From contig NZ_JXQV01000030.1 in the NCBI RefSeq assembly GCF_000834635.1, positions 248,001 to 312,000 of the forward strand: a DNA stretch of 64,000 nt. The letters run 5' to 3'. Every line of letters starts with the position of its first letter. Position 1 is the stretch's first letter. Origin of the DNA: Agrobacterium tumefaciens (lineage in GTDB: Bacteria > Pseudomonadota > Alphaproteobacteria > Rhizobiales > Rhizobiaceae). The notes below the pieces were generated by a model that saw only the letters and a program-made list of their open reading frames with translations, was not told where the DNA came from and ran no database searches. The position numbers and the translations under genes were made by a program. Below, piece after piece: positions 1 to 9,466 of the stretch.

Positions 1-2
1 CG

Positions 3-554
3 AGTGTCCTGCAAAAGGCGCTGGGCGCCAGTGTCAATGTCATCGCCGAAGGGCTGAACGGCAGAACGACGGCCTATGATGACCATCTTTCCGACTGCGA
101 CCGCAATGGCGCACGGGTTTTGCCGACGCTTCTGCACAGCCATTGCCCTGTTGATCTCGTCATCATCATGCTCGGCACCAACGATCTGAAGCGCGGCATT
201 GGCCCGGGGTCTGCCGTTGGTGCGGTGAAGGGCGTTGAGCGACTTGTGGCACTGGTTCGCCAGCACGCCTGGCCATTCGGATATGAACAGCCCGAAATCC
301 TGCTCGTTTCCGCGCCGCATATTTGCGAAACAGGCAATGAAATGTTTGCGGCGATGTTCGTAAACGCCATCGAGCAATCGCAGATGATGGGTTCGTTGTA
401 CCGGGATCTGGCGGATGAAAAGGGCTGCGGCTTCTTTGATGCGGCATCCGTTGCTGTGACGACGCCGGTGGATGGCGTCCATCTGGATGCAGAAAATACG
501 CGTGCAATCGGACGAGGCCTCGAGCCCGTCGTTCGCATGATGCTTGGACTTTAA
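3..554 (+). CDS. SGNH/GDSL-family hydrolase (5' end cut by window edge)
   Basis: Reading frame is open from the first bases of the window and ends at a TAA, so the N terminus lies outside; an internal TTG at 120 is not the start. The visible part has the family blocks: EGLNGRTT near the left edge (block II-like Gly), GTNDLK (the Asn block) and DGVHLD near the C terminus carrying the catalytic Asp and His. The Ser block is off-window. Family members are esterases, often arylesterase or acyl-hydrolase-like. It lies 61 bases before lpdA on the same strand, so it may be transcribed with the pyruvate dehydrogenase genes. Substrate cannot be read from sequence. Confidence 0.85.
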   Translation, partial: SVLQKALGASVNVIAEGLNGRTTAYDDHLSDCDRNGARVLPTLLHSHCPVDLVIIMLGTNDLKRGIGPGSAVGAVKGVERLVALVRQHAWPFGYEQPEILLVSAPHICETGNEMFAAMFVNAIEQSQMMGSLYRDLADEKGCGFFDAASVAVTTPVDGVHLDAENTRAIGRGLEPVVRMMLGL

Positions 555-615
555 AAGAAATTGATTGAGGCGGCGACCATGTTTCGCCCTCAAGAAGCAA
601 AGACAGGAAACAGAC

Positions 616-2061
616 ATGGCTCAGTCTTATGACGTCATCATCATCGGTTCGGGTCCGGGCGGTTACGTCACGGCCATCCGTGCGGCACAGCTTGGCCTCA
701 AGACTGCGATTGTCGAGCGTGAACATCTGGGCGGCATCTGCCTGAACTGGGGCTGCATTCCCACAAAGGCGCTGCTTCGCTCTGCCGAAGTTCTGGATAA
801 TTCCAACCATGCGAAGAATTACGGCCTGAAGCTGGAAGGCACGATTACAGCCGACGTGAAGGAAGTGGTCGCCCGTTCGCGTGGCGTTTCGGCGCGCCTG
901 AATGGCGGCGTGGCTTACCTGATGAAGAAGAACAAGATCGACGTTATCTGGGGTGAGGCAAAGCTCACGAAAGCAAACGAGATCGTCGTCGGCAAAATTT
1001 CCAAGCCAATCGTGCAGCCACAGAATCCTGTTCCAAAGGGAGTGCTGGGCGAGGGCACCTATACGGCAAAACACATCATCGTTGCGACCGGTGCGCGTCC
1101 TCGCGCTCTGCCCGGCATCGAGCCCGATGGCAAGTTGATCTGGACCTATTTTGAGGCGATGAAACCGGATTTCCTGCCGAAGTCCATCGTCGTCATGGGT
1201 TCGGGCGCCATCGGCATCGAATTCGCGTCCTTCTATCGTTCCATGGGCGTGGATGTGACGGTTGTGGAATTGATGGCCAACATCATGCCGGTCGAAGATG
1301 TGGAGATCTCCGCCTTCGCCCGCAAGCAGCTTGAAAAGCGCGGCCTCAAGATCATCACCGAAGCCAAGGTTTCCAAGGTTGAGAAGGGCGTTGACTCGAT
1401 CACGGCCCATATCGAAACCAAGGATGGCAAGGTTCAGACGATCACCGCAGATCGCCTGATTTCAGCTGTCGGCGTTCAGGGCAATATCGAAAACCTGGGT
1501 CTGGAGGCGCTTGGCGTCAAGACGGATCGCGGCTGCGTGGTCATCGATGGCTACGGCAAGACCAATGTTCCCGGCCTCTATGCTATCGGCGATGTCGCCG
1601 GTCCGCCAATGCTTGCTCACAAGGCAGAGCATGAAGGCGTGATTTGCATTGAAAAGATCGCCGGTCTGCCCAACGTGCACTCAATGGACAGGCTGAAGAT
1701 TCCTGGCTGCACCTATTGCAACCCGCAGGTCGCCTCTGTCGGCTTGACGGAAGCCAAGGCAAAGGAACAGGGCCGCGAAATCCGTGTTGGCCGCTATTCC
1801 TTCGCCGCCAACGGCAAGGCGATTGCGCTGGGCGAAGATCAAGGCATGGTCAAGACCATCTTCGACAAGAAGACAGGTGAGCTGATCGGTGCGCATATGG
1901 TTGGTGCTGAAGTGACCGAGCTCATTCAGGGCTTCGTGGTTGCCATGAACCTTGAAACGACCGAGGAAGAACTGATGCACACCATCTTCCCGCACCCTAC
2001 GCTTTCGGAAATGATGAAAGAAAGCGTGCTGGACGCCTATGGACGTGTGCTGAACGCATAA
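616..2061 (+). CDS. lpdA: Dihydrolipoyl dehydrogenase (E3)
   Basis: 481-residue flavoprotein disulfide reductase that reoxidises the dihydrolipoyl groups of a 2-oxoacid dehydrogenase complex with NAD. FAD-binding GSGPGG is at residues 11-16, the redox disulfide is Cys42/Cys47 in CLNWGC, a second nucleotide-binding segment (GSGAIGIEFA) is mid-protein, and the C-terminal HPTLSE carries the active-site His of the partner subunit. The ATG at 616 is chosen because the family N terminus begins AQSYDVIIIG and an AGGAAA precedes it; the frame is open back to 565. Proximity to lipA suggests it is the E3 of pyruvate dehydrogenase; E1 and E2 are not in the window. Confidence 0.97.
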   Translation: MAQSYDVIIIGSGPGGYVTAIRAAQLGLKTAIVEREHLGGICLNWGCIPTKALLRSAEVLDNSNHAKNYGLKLEGTITADVKEVVARSRGVSARLNGGVAYLMKKNKIDVIWGEAKLTKANEIVVGKISKPIVQPQNPVPKGVLGEGTYTAKHIIVATGARPRALPGIEPDGKLIWTYFEAMKPDFLPKSIVVMGSGAIGIEFASFYRSMGVDVTVVELMANIMPVEDVEISAFARKQLEKRGLKIITEAKVSKVEKGVDSITAHIETKDGKVQTITADRLISAVGVQGNIENLGLEALGVKTDRGCVVIDGYGKTNVPGLYAIGDVAGPPMLAHKAEHEGVICIEKIAGLPNVHSMDRLKIPGCTYCNPQVASVGLTEAKAKEQGREIRVGRYSFAANGKAIALGEDQGMVKTIFDKKTGELIGAHMVGAEVTELIQGFVVAMNLETTEEELMHTIFPHPTLSEMMKESVLDAYGRVLNA

Positions 2062-2140
2062 CATCTGCCCGTTACCCTGCATTGCCTAGCAAAGCCGGGT
2101 ACACCATATGTCGTTGAAATGCGATTGACGGAGTTTGAAG

Positions 2141-2389
2141 ATGGAAAGTGTGGGCTGGATAGCAGCAATCATCATCGGCGGACTGGCGGGTTGGCTCGCG
2201 GGTAAGCTGATGGATATGCGCTTTGGCATTTTCATGAATATCGTTCTCGGCATCGTTGGCTCGGTTGTAGCGGTCGCGGTGCTACGAACATTCGACGTTT
2301 TCGTGCAGGACAGCCGTCTAGGCTATTTCGTCACATCTTTCCTGGGCGCGAGCCTTCTGTTATTTCTCGCCAAGCTCGTAAGGCGTTAG
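2141..2389 (+). CDS. GlsB/YeaQ/YmgE family small membrane protein
   Basis: 82-residue hydrophobic protein with three predicted membrane segments and the Gly-rich turn GGLAGWLAGKLM of the transglycosylase-associated/GlsB family. Function is not established; homologues are often stress-induced inner-membrane proteins. The ATG at 2141 has a GGAG eight bases upstream; the frame extends to a TTG at 2135. It lies between lpdA and lipA on the same strand, an order conserved in Rhizobiaceae. Confidence 0.85.
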   Translation: MESVGWIAAIIIGGLAGWLAGKLMDMRFGIFMNIVLGIVGSVVAVAVLRTFDVFVQDSRLGYFVTSFLGASLLLFLAKLVRR

Positions 2390-2419
2390 ACCGTATTGGT
2401 ACGGTGGAAGCAGGTTTCT

Positions 2420-3391
2420 ATGGTCACTATTCTCGACAGGACATCGCAGGACGACAAGCGTGTTCGCCACCCGGAAAAGGCGCATCGTCCCGACACCGAG
2501 GTGATGCGCAAGCCCGAGTGGATTCGCGTCAAGGCGCCGACCTCGAAGGGTTATCACGAGACACGCGAGTTGGTGCGTTCGCACAAGCTTGTCACCGTGT
2601 GCGAGGAAGCGGGCTGTCCGAATATCGGCGAATGCTGGGACAAGAAGCACGCCACCTTCATGATCATGGGCGAGATCTGCACACGCGCCTGCGCCTTTTG
2701 CAATGTCTCCACTGGCAAGCCAAATGCGCTTGATAGTCTGGAACCGGAAAACGTTGCCAAGGCCGTCAAGCAGATGGGCCTCAACCACGTGGTCATCACC
2801 TCTGTAGACAGAGATGATCTGGCCGATGGTGGAGCGGAGCATTTCGAGAAGGTGATCTGGGCCATTCGCGCCGCATCGCCCGGCACGACGATTGAGATCC
2901 TCACGCCAGACTTTTTGAAGAAGCCCGGTGCGCTGGAGCGGGTCGTCGCCGCCAAGCCGGACGTTTTCAATCACAATATGGAAACAGTTCCAGGCAACTA
3001 TCTGACGGTTCGCCCCGGTGCGCGCTACTTCCACTCCGTGCGCCTGTTGCAGCGGGTGAAGGAACTGGATCCGACAATGTTCACCAAATCCGGCATCATG
3101 GTTGGCCTGGGTGAAGAGCGCAACGAAGTGCTCCAACTGATGGATGACCTTCGCACTGCCGATGTCGACTTTCTGACCATCGGCCAGTACCTGCAGCCGA
3201 CCAGAAAGCACCACAAAGTGGAAGCCTACGTGACGCCGGAAGAGTTCAAGTCCTACGAAACGATTGCTTACACCAAGGGCTTTCTGATGGTGGCCTCCAG
3301 CCCGCTTACCCGTTCATCGCACCATGCGGGTGATGACTTTGAGCGCCTGCGCGCAAACCGTGAGCGCAAGCTTCTGGCAGCGGCTGAGTAA
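2420..3391 (+). CDS. lipA: Lipoyl synthase
   Basis: 323-residue radical SAM enzyme that inserts two sulfurs into octanoyl groups on E2 and GcvH proteins. Both iron-sulfur clusters are visible: auxiliary-cluster cysteines 61, 66 and 72 ([12 protein letters not shown]) and the radical-SAM CxxxCxxC at 87, 91 and 94 (CTRACAFC). The C-terminal RSSH serine ligand is also present. Start set at ATG 2420 (MVTILDRT); an upstream TTG at 2396 is in frame but unlikely. It fits its neighbours: lpdA upstream, and a GcvH needing lipoylation elsewhere in the window. Confidence 0.97.
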   Translation: MVTILDRTSQDDKRVRHPEKAHRPDTEVMRKPEWIRVKAPTSKGYHETRELVRSHKLVTVCEEAGCPNIGECWDKKHATFMIMGEICTRACAFCNVSTGKPNALDSLEPENVAKAVKQMGLNHVVITSVDRDDLADGGAEHFEKVIWAIRAASPGTTIEILTPDFLKKPGALERVVAAKPDVFNHNMETVPGNYLTVRPGARYFHSVRLLQRVKELDPTMFTKSGIMVGLGEERNEVLQLMDDLRTADVDFLTIGQYLQPTRKHHKVEAYVTPEEFKSYETIAYTKGFLMVASSPLTRSSHHAGDDFERLRANRERKLLAAAE

Positions 3392-3394
3392 TCC

Positions 3395-4324
3395 TCAGCC
3401 CGCCTTCGCTGGCCGGTGCGCCTGCATGCACAGCAGCACGCTGAGCACGACTGAGACGATAGCTGCGGCTTCGATAACGGTCGGTCCGCGCTGTTCCCAC
3501 ATGAAGCCGTACAGAAGCGCAAACAGCGTTTCAAACAGGATCATCTGACCAACCATCGTCAGCGGCAGCAGACGGCTCATGCGGTTCCAGAACGCATTTC
3601 CTAAGATCGAGGCCGAGATGCCGAGACCAACCGCTATGGATGCGAATTGAAACCAATCGTCATTGCTGTGGACGCTTTGGTTGAAGGCGAATGCGGGCAC
3701 CGCAACAACCAGCGCCAGACCACCTGTAACGACGCCCGTCATGAGGTTCCACTCGTCTGCGCTGACATCATGAAGGCGTGTGAGCCAGCGGGCGTTGCCA
3801 ACGGCAAAAGCGGTCCACGATGCGAGCGCGCCGATGGCGCAGATAAGGCCGATGATCTTCGTCGGATCGAGACTGCCCTGACCTTCAAACAGTGACTGCC
3901 ACGAAATTCCAAAAATGCCGATGGCTCCAAAAAGAAGCGAGGGCCACAACCGTTTCAAAGAAACCGCGCCGTGGTCGCGGCTGCCGATGATGGAAATGGC
4001 CACGGGCATGAACCCGATGATGATGGATGTGAAGGCAACGCCGCTGAGTTGCACGGCGGTTGAGATCAGGAAATAATATGCGATATTCCCAATCAGACTA
4101 AGCCAACCAAGAGCGAGCCATTCGGCCTTGCCGAAACGCGAAGCTACACGCCGGATTTTAGGCGCGATGAGTACCAGTGCCAGCAGTCCATAGGTCAGAT
4201 ATCGCGCCGTTGAAAGCTGTAAGGGCGTGAAGCCGGCCGGGATGAGTTTCGGAGCCAGAAAGATGCCGCCCCAGAGTGCGCCCGCCAGCATTCCGTAAAA
4301 TACGCCCAGTCCCGTCTTGTTCAT
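3395..4324 (-). CDS. EamA/DMT-family transporter
   Basis: 309-residue inner-membrane protein with about ten hydrophobic helices in two homologous EamA halves, the pattern of drug/metabolite transporters. Substrate unknown. It converges on lipA with three bases between stop codons. It follows an AraC regulator gene on the same strand after 62 bases, so regulator and exporter are probably co-transcribed and the AraC protein likely controls it. Confidence 0.88.
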   Translation of the reverse strand: MNKTGLGVFYGMLAGALWGGIFLAPKLIPAGFTPLQLSTARYLTYGLLALVLIAPKIRRVASRFGKAEWLALGWLSLIGNIAYYFLISTAVQLSGVAFTSIIIGFMPVAISIIGSRDHGAVSLKRLWPSLLFGAIGIFGISWQSLFEGQGSLDPTKIIGLICAIGALASWTAFAVGNARWLTRLHDVSADEWNLMTGVVTGGLALVVAVPAFAFNQSVHSNDDWFQFASIAVGLGISASILGNAFWNRMSRLLPLTMVGQMILFETLFALLYGFMWEQRGPTVIEAAAIVSVVLSVLLCMQAHRPAKAG

Positions 4325-4386
4325 GCCATGTCCATCCGTTGCATGGCGCTGTTTGCCATGGGGTGGAATGGCTGTCTTGACATAAA

Positions 4387-5127
4387 CTACTGTGACGGCG
4401 CGGAAAATTCACGACGATAAGCAGCGGGCGTCGTTCCCATGGCTTTTTTCATCGCGCGGGTGAGGGCGGTTTGGTCGGAAAAGCCTGCTTTATCGGCAAT
4501 CTCTGCAACAGGTAGACGTGTGTTGGTGAGGTAATCGCAGATTTTGCGCATGCGCATATCGGCCAGCCACAGATGCGGCGTTTCATCGAACGTCTCGCGG
4601 AAAATGGCATGCAGGCGGCTGACGCTGATTTCAGCCTGTTCGGCCATCCGCTCAAGGCTCCACGGCATGAACGGGTCTATTTCCACAAGCGTTCTGAGCA
4701 GCGAAACTCGGGACAGAATGTCAGGGCTTTCATCGGTCAGGCTGGCAATCAGGATGGGTGCCCATGCGATGCTGGCCTTTGCGTTCTGTTCGCTTCTTTG
4801 CAGCATGCCGTGCATATAATGCGTGAGCCTGCTCGTTCGTGGCTGGATATCGAAAAATGAATTTGATGAGAACGTGTCGAGCATCTTCGCAGAGACTGCC
4901 TGTTCGTGCACATCAACGATCAGAGATCGGTTCAGCCCCGTTGCGACCTGCGTGTGTGACGTGCCCTTATGAACAAGTGCACCCTTCAAGGGTGATAATC
5001 TTTGCTGACGCCCGCAGACGTCTATGTCCAGTTGGCCTGACAGGGGGAGGACGATCTGCACGAAGGGATGGCGCTCATCCGGGGTCTCACCACGATAGGA
5101 GCGCAGGTCGACTGAAACGGTCGGCAT
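4387..5127 (-). CDS. AraC-family transcriptional regulator
   Basis: 246-residue protein with a cupin-like N-terminal sensor half (about 1-130) and a C-terminal pair of helix-turn-helix motifs (about 150-240; EISVSRLHAIF and VAEIADKAGFSDQTALTRAMKK). It sits directly upstream of the EamA exporter on the same strand, which is the probable target. The inducer is unknown. Confidence 0.9.
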   Translation of the reverse strand: MPTVSVDLRSYRGETPDERHPFVQIVLPLSGQLDIDVCGRQQRLSPLKGALVHKGTSHTQVATGLNRSLIVDVHEQAVSAKMLDTFSSNSFFDIQPRTSRLTHYMHGMLQRSEQNAKASIAWAPILIASLTDESPDILSRVSLLRTLVEIDPFMPWSLERMAEQAEISVSRLHAIFRETFDETPHLWLADMRMRKICDYLTNTRLPVAEIADKAGFSDQTALTRAMKKAMGTTPAAYRREFSAPSQ

Positions 5128-5192
5128 TGAGCGTCCTCCTGGATATCAATCCGAACTTGGTCACAAGCTGGCCGGTCGGACTTCCGTTCGTC

Positions 5193-5375
5193 TCAGACTT
5201 CAACTTCCTGCTTCACCGTCGATTCGCCACGCTTGCGCTTGCGCAGAACCGGCTTGTTCTCTCGCGCTTCGCACTTGGCGACATCAATGAGGTAAGCCAG
5301 CATCGGCATGCTGTTCATGGATGCAAGTTGCTTCGCGGATTCCAGGAGGTTGATGATATTTGCAAAGTCGTCCAT
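5193..5375 (-). CDS. Small hypothetical protein (60 aa)
   Basis: Helical N-terminal half starting MDDFANIINLLESAKQLA, then a basic tail rich in Lys and Arg (RENKPVLRKRKRGES). ATG at 5375 is preferred over an in-frame TTG at 5405. No domain is recognised. Amphipathic helix plus basic tail looks protein-like rather than random, and no longer gene occupies the interval. It lies head-to-head with the P-loop gene at 5494 and upstream of the AraC gene. Confidence 0.55.
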   Translation of the reverse strand: MDDFANIINLLESAKQLASMNSMPMLAYLIDVAKCEARENKPVLRKRKRGESTVKQEVEV

Positions 5376-5493
5376 CGTATCACTCGGCTGTTTGGTTGCA
5401 CCCAAGGCTGCAATCGGTGGTGTTCAATAACGCCCAGCACGGCCAGCTTGCAATAGTCAATTTCTGCAAACAGCCATGCGTGGAGTGGGTAAG

Positions 5494-6063
5494 ATGAACC
5501 TTCTGGATGATATCGAGCAGGCTGCCCGGCTCGTATCCAACGCTTCACGCGTCATGGTGCTGGGCAATTCAGGCGCGGGAAAGACCACGCTTTCAAAAAC
5601 ACTTTCTGCGAGACTCAACTGTGAATACGTCTCGATAGACCGCGATGTGAGGTGGCAAAACAACTGGACGCAACGCGATAGCGCGGAGCAGCGCCGAATC
5701 TTAGAGGAGATTGTCAGGCACGAACGTTGGGTGCTGGATGGCGGCAATCCATCCACCCTGGATATCAGATTGCCGCGCACCGATGTCGTTATCTGGATGC
5801 GCCTGCCGCGTATGACGTGCCTGATGGGTGTGGTGCGGCGTGTGGTGAAATATTACGGAACGGTGAGGCCTGATATGGCGGAAGGCTGCCCGGAACCGCT
5901 GCCAAATCGTGAGTTCCTGACCTATATCTGGAACTTCGAGAAACATCACGCACCGAAATTCATTCGGAATTTTGAGCTGTACGGGCCTGAAACACCAATA
6001 TTTCAGGTGAAATCTCGAGCGCAGGCAAGCAAGCTTCTTGATCTTGTAGGCGCAGCGCATTAA
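5494..6063 (+). CDS. P-loop NTPase, adenylate-kinase/topology-modulation-like
   Basis: About 189 residues. Walker A GNSGAGKT is at residues 24-31, followed by SIDRDVRW, an acidic pair in the place typical of small kinases (FlaR/topology-modulation type), and a VVIWMRLPR Walker B-like strand. Such proteins phosphorylate or bind small unknown substrates. ATG 5494 has GGAGTGGG just upstream; an earlier in-frame ATG at 5476 is possible. It precedes ratA by nine bases on the same strand. Confidence 0.8.
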   Translation: MNLLDDIEQAARLVSNASRVMVLGNSGAGKTTLSKTLSARLNCEYVSIDRDVRWQNNWTQRDSAEQRRILEEIVRHERWVLDGGNPSTLDIRLPRTDVVIWMRLPRMTCLMGVVRRVVKYYGTVRPDMAEGCPEPLPNREFLTYIWNFEKHHAPKFIRNFELYGPETPIFQVKSRAQASKLLDLVGAAH

Positions 6064-6072
6064 CTGCCCCTC

Positions 6073-6522
6073 ATGCCGCAATTCGAAACCCGCCGCCCTG
6101 TCAAGCACTCCCCCGAACGGATGTATAATCTCGTTGCCGACGTGGAGAAATACCCGGAATTTCTGCCACTTTGTGACAGCTTGACTGTTCGCTCTCGCAA
6201 GGAGCGAGACACCAAGACCTTGCTGGTTGCGGATATGACGGTTGGTTATAAAGCCATCCGTGAAACCTTCACGACCCAGGTTTTGCTGAAGCCCGAGGAA
6301 TCGGCCATCGACGTGAAATATCTGGATGGTCCGTTCAAATATCTCGACAATCGCTGGCGTTTCGAGCCCGGGGAGAATGGCGGATGCTCGGTCTACTTCT
6401 TCATTGATTATGAGTTCAAGAGCAGACTATTGGGCGCTGTGATGGGCTCCATGTTCGACCGTGCATTTCGAATGTTCGCGGAAGCTTTCGAGGCACGCGC
6501 CGACAAGATTTACAAGGACTGA
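6073..6522 (+). CDS. RatA/COQ10-type START-domain protein
   Basis: 149 residues matching the polyketide cyclase/START family in the COQ10-RatA branch: N-terminal basic strand, VEKYPEFLPLC, and FIDYEFKSRLLGAVMG before the C-terminal helix. COQ10-type members bind ubiquinone or a precursor; RatA of E. coli was described as blocking 70S assembly. In Rhizobiaceae it commonly sits near lipA and pncC as here. Its 3' end overlaps that of pncC by 13 bases, tail to tail. Confidence 0.9.
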   Translation: MPQFETRRPVKHSPERMYNLVADVEKYPEFLPLCDSLTVRSRKERDTKTLLVADMTVGYKAIRETFTTQVLLKPEESAIDVKYLDGPFKYLDNRWRFEPGENGGCSVYFFIDYEFKSRLLGAVMGSMFDRAFRMFAEAFEARADKIYKD

Positions 6523-7013
6523 TGAAGGTCTAAGAGCATTTCGAGCGCCGTCTTGACGGTAGCGAGACGAATCTGCTCACGCCCGATATCGCCATATCGC
6601 ATTTCTCGATGAAGCATATGCCCGGAACGCCCTGTTGCGGCGAGATGCACAAGACCGACGGGCTTGGTGGCCGATCCACCGCCCGGACCCGCGATGCCTG
6701 TTACCGCGACAGAAAACGCAGCCCGTGAGCGGTAAAGCGCGCCATGGGCCATCTGGAGTGCTGTTTCCTTCGAAACGGCGCCAAAAGCGTAAAGCGTCTC
6801 GGCAGTCACGCCGAGCATGTCCATCTTGGCATCGTTGGTATAGGTGACGAACCCACGGTCCACCACGGCTGACGACCCGGAAATCTGCGTCAGGGCACCG
6901 GCAATCAATCCGCCGGTACAGCTTTCCGCCGTTGAGACCATATGACCGGACGCGGCAAATTCCTGCACGATGCGTTGCGCCAAAGTCTCGATGTCTGCCG
7001 GAAACAGGCTCAT
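6510..7013 (-). CDS. pncC: Nicotinamide-nucleotide amidase (CinA C-terminal domain type)
   Basis: 167-residue stand-alone CinA C-terminal domain. It shows [10 protein letters not shown] near the N terminus (the Ser/Cys active-site block), then [14 protein letters not shown] and [17 protein letters not shown], the conserved glycine-rich loop. The enzyme deamidates NMN to nicotinic acid mononucleotide in pyridine nucleotide salvage. Its start overlaps the ispDF stop by four bases, so it is translated from the same message. Confidence 0.92.
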   Translation of the reverse strand: MSLFPADIETLAQRIVQEFAASGHMVSTAESCTGGLIAGALTQISGSSAVVDRGFVTYTNDAKMDMLGVTAETLYAFGAVSKETALQMAHGALYRSRAAFSVAVTGIAGPGGGSATKPVGLVHLAATGRSGHMLHREMRYGDIGREQIRLATVKTALEMLLDLHQSL

Positions 7014-8197
7014 TGCGGCCTCTGCCGATAGACGACCGTCGCCGTTGCAATCGCTGCTATACCTTCACGTCGGCCAACGAAGCCAATGGTCTCGTTGGTG
7101 GTCGCCTTGACCGAGCAGCGGTCGAGCGAGATATCAAGAATAGCAGACAGGTATTCCCGCATGGCTTGCCGATGTGGGCCTACTTTGGGCGCTTCGGCAA
7201 TCAATGAAACATCCGCATTCATGATGGTGCCGCCATGGTCACGGACGATTTTCGCCGCATGCTCCAGAAAAATCCGTGATGGCGCGCCCTTCCACTGAGG
7301 ATCGGAGGGGGGGAAATGGTCGCCAATATCACCCGCACCACAGGTGGCGAGCAGTGCATCCGTCAACGCATGAAGCGCGACATCGGCATCCGAATGCCCC
7401 ATGAGTTTCTGATCATGCGGAATGAAGACGCCACACAGGGTGACGCCATCGCCCGGCACGAGTTGATGCACATCGTAGCCATTGCCAGTGCGCACATCCG
7501 GTAACGCAGCGCCAAGCTTTTCATCGGCCATGGTAATATCCCGTTTCAGCGTGAGTTTAACATTATCGACAAGGCCTTCCACCAATTGAACGGGAATGCC
7601 AGCCCATTCGGCAATCGCCGCATCATCGGTAAAATCAAACCGTCCCGATGCGGCAGCGGCCTGGTGTGCCTCGAATATAGAGGGATAGTGGAAGGACTGG
7701 GGCGTTTGCGCGGCATAAAGGTTGCTGCGGGACACCGTCTCGCCGACGAAACCATCATGGCCACGCTTCAGCGTATCAGCCACCGGCACGGCTGGCAAAA
7801 CTGCCTTGGCGCCTGCCGAAAGTGCTTCGGTGATCCGTTGCAGCAAATGTGCATCGATGAAAGGGCGAACGGCGTCATGGATCATCACGTGGGTAATGCC
7901 AAGCCCGTCAAGCGCTTCGAGGCCTGCAAGAACCGATTGTTGACGCGTGGCGCCACCCGTTACCGTGGAGAGTCGGCTTCCCGCATTGAGCCTCCTGGCA
8001 ATGGGCTCGAAAAGCGAGGCGTCGTCTGCGTGGGTGACAACCACGATTTTTGTTGCATGCTCCCAGCCCAGAAAGCGCTCCAGCGTGTGCTCAATGACGG
8101 GCTTTCCACCAATGAGGCGATACTGTTTCGGCCCCTCATGCGGAGAGCCAGCGCGTTCGCCGCGTCCTGCCGCAACGATGACGATTGCTGTTGTCAT
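7010..8197 (-). CDS. ispDF: Bifunctional IspD/IspF (MEP isoprenoid pathway)
   Basis: 395 residues joining 2-C-methyl-D-erythritol 4-phosphate cytidylyltransferase (about 1-230; AAGRGER and HDAVRPF) to MECDP synthase (about 235-395; GYDVHQL, the metal-binding GHSDADV, and GRREG near the end). The fusion is characteristic of Alphaproteobacteria and some Campylobacterota. Start at ATG 8197, where the family N terminus [10 protein letters not shown] begins; the frame is open further upstream but without family similarity. It is followed with a four-base overlap by pncC. Confidence 0.97.
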   Translation of the reverse strand: MTTAIVIVAAGRGERAGSPHEGPKQYRLIGGKPVIEHTLERFLGWEHATKIVVVTHADDASLFEPIARRLNAGSRLSTVTGGATRQQSVLAGLEALDGLGITHVMIHDAVRPFIDAHLLQRITEALSAGAKAVLPAVPVADTLKRGHDGFVGETVSRSNLYAAQTPQSFHYPSIFEAHQAAAASGRFDFTDDAAIAEWAGIPVQLVEGLVDNVKLTLKRDITMADEKLGAALPDVRTGNGYDVHQLVPGDGVTLCGVFIPHDQKLMGHSDADVALHALTDALLATCGAGDIGDHFPPSDPQWKGAPSRIFLEHAAKIVRDHGGTIMNADVSLIAEAPKVGPHRQAMREYLSAILDISLDRCSVKATTNETIGFVGRREGIAAIATATVVYRQRPQ

Positions 8198-8449
8198 TGC
8201 ACTTCCCTGCATTGAACCCATGTCATTTATGCATTTCTTCAAAGGTTTACACGGGTTGTCTAGCGTTTTAGAAAACGAATGGCCAGTCAGAATGCCGGAC
8301 ATGATGCACGCATCGAAAGCCTGCGATTAAGCAAATTCCATTTTGCCCTGTCGCAAAACAAGGCACGAAAAAAACAAATGAAAATCCGTGCAAAAGTGCT
8401 TGGCAACTGCCCAAACACTGTCTAAAAATAATGCAAATTTTAGAAATGC

Positions 8450-9466
8450 ATGAAAGTTGACCATTTGCCCATTCCATCGCTGGCAGACCCATTTCAGATT
8501 GATGCCGTGACGGTGCGCAACCGTGCGGTACTGGCACCCATGTCTGGCGTAACCGATCTGCCGTTCCGCAAGCTTGCCTGGCGGTTCGGCGCGGGTCTGG
8601 TGGTGACGGAGATGGTGGCAAGCCGTGAACTCGTCGCCAACAGGGGCGAATCATGGGCCAGGCTGAAAAATGCGGGCATGGTTCCGCATATGGTGCAGCT
8701 TGCTGGGCGCGAGGCGCACTGGATGGCGGAAGCGGCAAAAATTTCTGCCGATAACGGTGCCGGCATCATCGATATCAATATGGGTTGCCCGGCAAAGAAG
8801 GTGACGGGCGGCTATTCCGGTTCTGCGCTGATGCGTGAGCCGGACCACGCCTTGAGCCTCATTGAAGCGACAGTGAAGGCTGTCAGCGTGCCGGTGACCT
8901 TGAAGATGCGGCTGGGCTGGGACGATGATTCCATCAATGCACCAGAGATCGCCGCGCGGGCCGAAGCTGCTGGCGTGAAGCTCATCACCATTCACGGCCG
9001 CACACGCATGCAGTTCTATGAAGGCCGCGCCAATTGGGATGCGATCAAGGCCGTGCGCGATGTCATATCTGTGCCGCTGATTGCCAATGGTGACGTGGAA
9101 ACCTCTGCCGACGCCAGCGAAATTCTGCGCCGTTCGGGCGCGGATGCTGTGATGGTCGGGCGAGGGGCTCAGGGTCAGCCCTGGCTGCCGGCGGTTCTTG
9201 CGGGCCATGCGCCGCCAAAGGTTGAAGAGATCGCCGACATCGCCGTCGAACATTACGAATTGATGCTGGAATTTTACGGTATCGAGGCCGGACTTCGTCA
9301 CGCTCGCAAACATCTTGGATGGTATCTGGATCGGTTTGCGCCAGACATGAAGACAGATGACAAGGTTTCCATCATGACATCTAAAAACACCGTTCAGGTG
9401 ACGGAGCTTCTGCGCTCCGCCCTGCAGCAGGGTGCGGAAATTTCCGCTGCGAGGAAAGCCGCATGA
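8450..9466 (+). CDS. dusB: tRNA-dihydrouridine synthase (NifR3)
   Basis: 338-residue FMN TIM-barrel enzyme reducing uridines in tRNA. It shows [13 protein letters not shown] at the start of the barrel, the catalytic Cys113 in NMGCPAKK, and the phosphate-binding ANGDV and [10 protein letters not shown]. It is the first gene of the classic nifR3-ntrB-ntrC operon; its stop overlaps the ntrB start by four bases. The 250-base leader upstream is AT-rich and probably holds the operon promoter. Confidence 0.96.
   Translation: MKVDHLPIPSLADPFQIDAVTVRNRAVLAPMSGVTDLPFRKLAWRFGAGLVVTEMVASRELVANRGESWARLKNAGMVPHMVQLAGREAHWMAEAAKISADNGAGIIDINMGCPAKKVTGGYSGSALMREPDHALSLIEATVKAVSVPVTLKMRLGWDDDSINAPEIAARAEAAGVKLITIHGRTRMQFYEGRANWDAIKAVRDVISVPLIANGDVETSADASEILRRSGADAVMVGRGAQGQPWLPAVLAGHAPPKVEEIADIAVEHYELMLEFYGIEAGLRHARKHLGWYLDRFAPDMKTDDKVSIMTSKNTVQVTELLRSALQQGAEISAARKAA

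Noticed and set aside
166-1410. Long minus-strand open frame (414 codons) opposite lpdA
   Set aside because: Antisense of a certain flavoprotein gene; composition shows no domain and the frame arises from GC-rich third positions.
8198-8449. Possible sigma-54 or NtrC sites before dusB-ntrBC
   Set aside because: Neither TGGCAC-N5-TTGC nor TGCACC/GGTGCA pairs were found; TTGG...CCAA symmetry is too weak.
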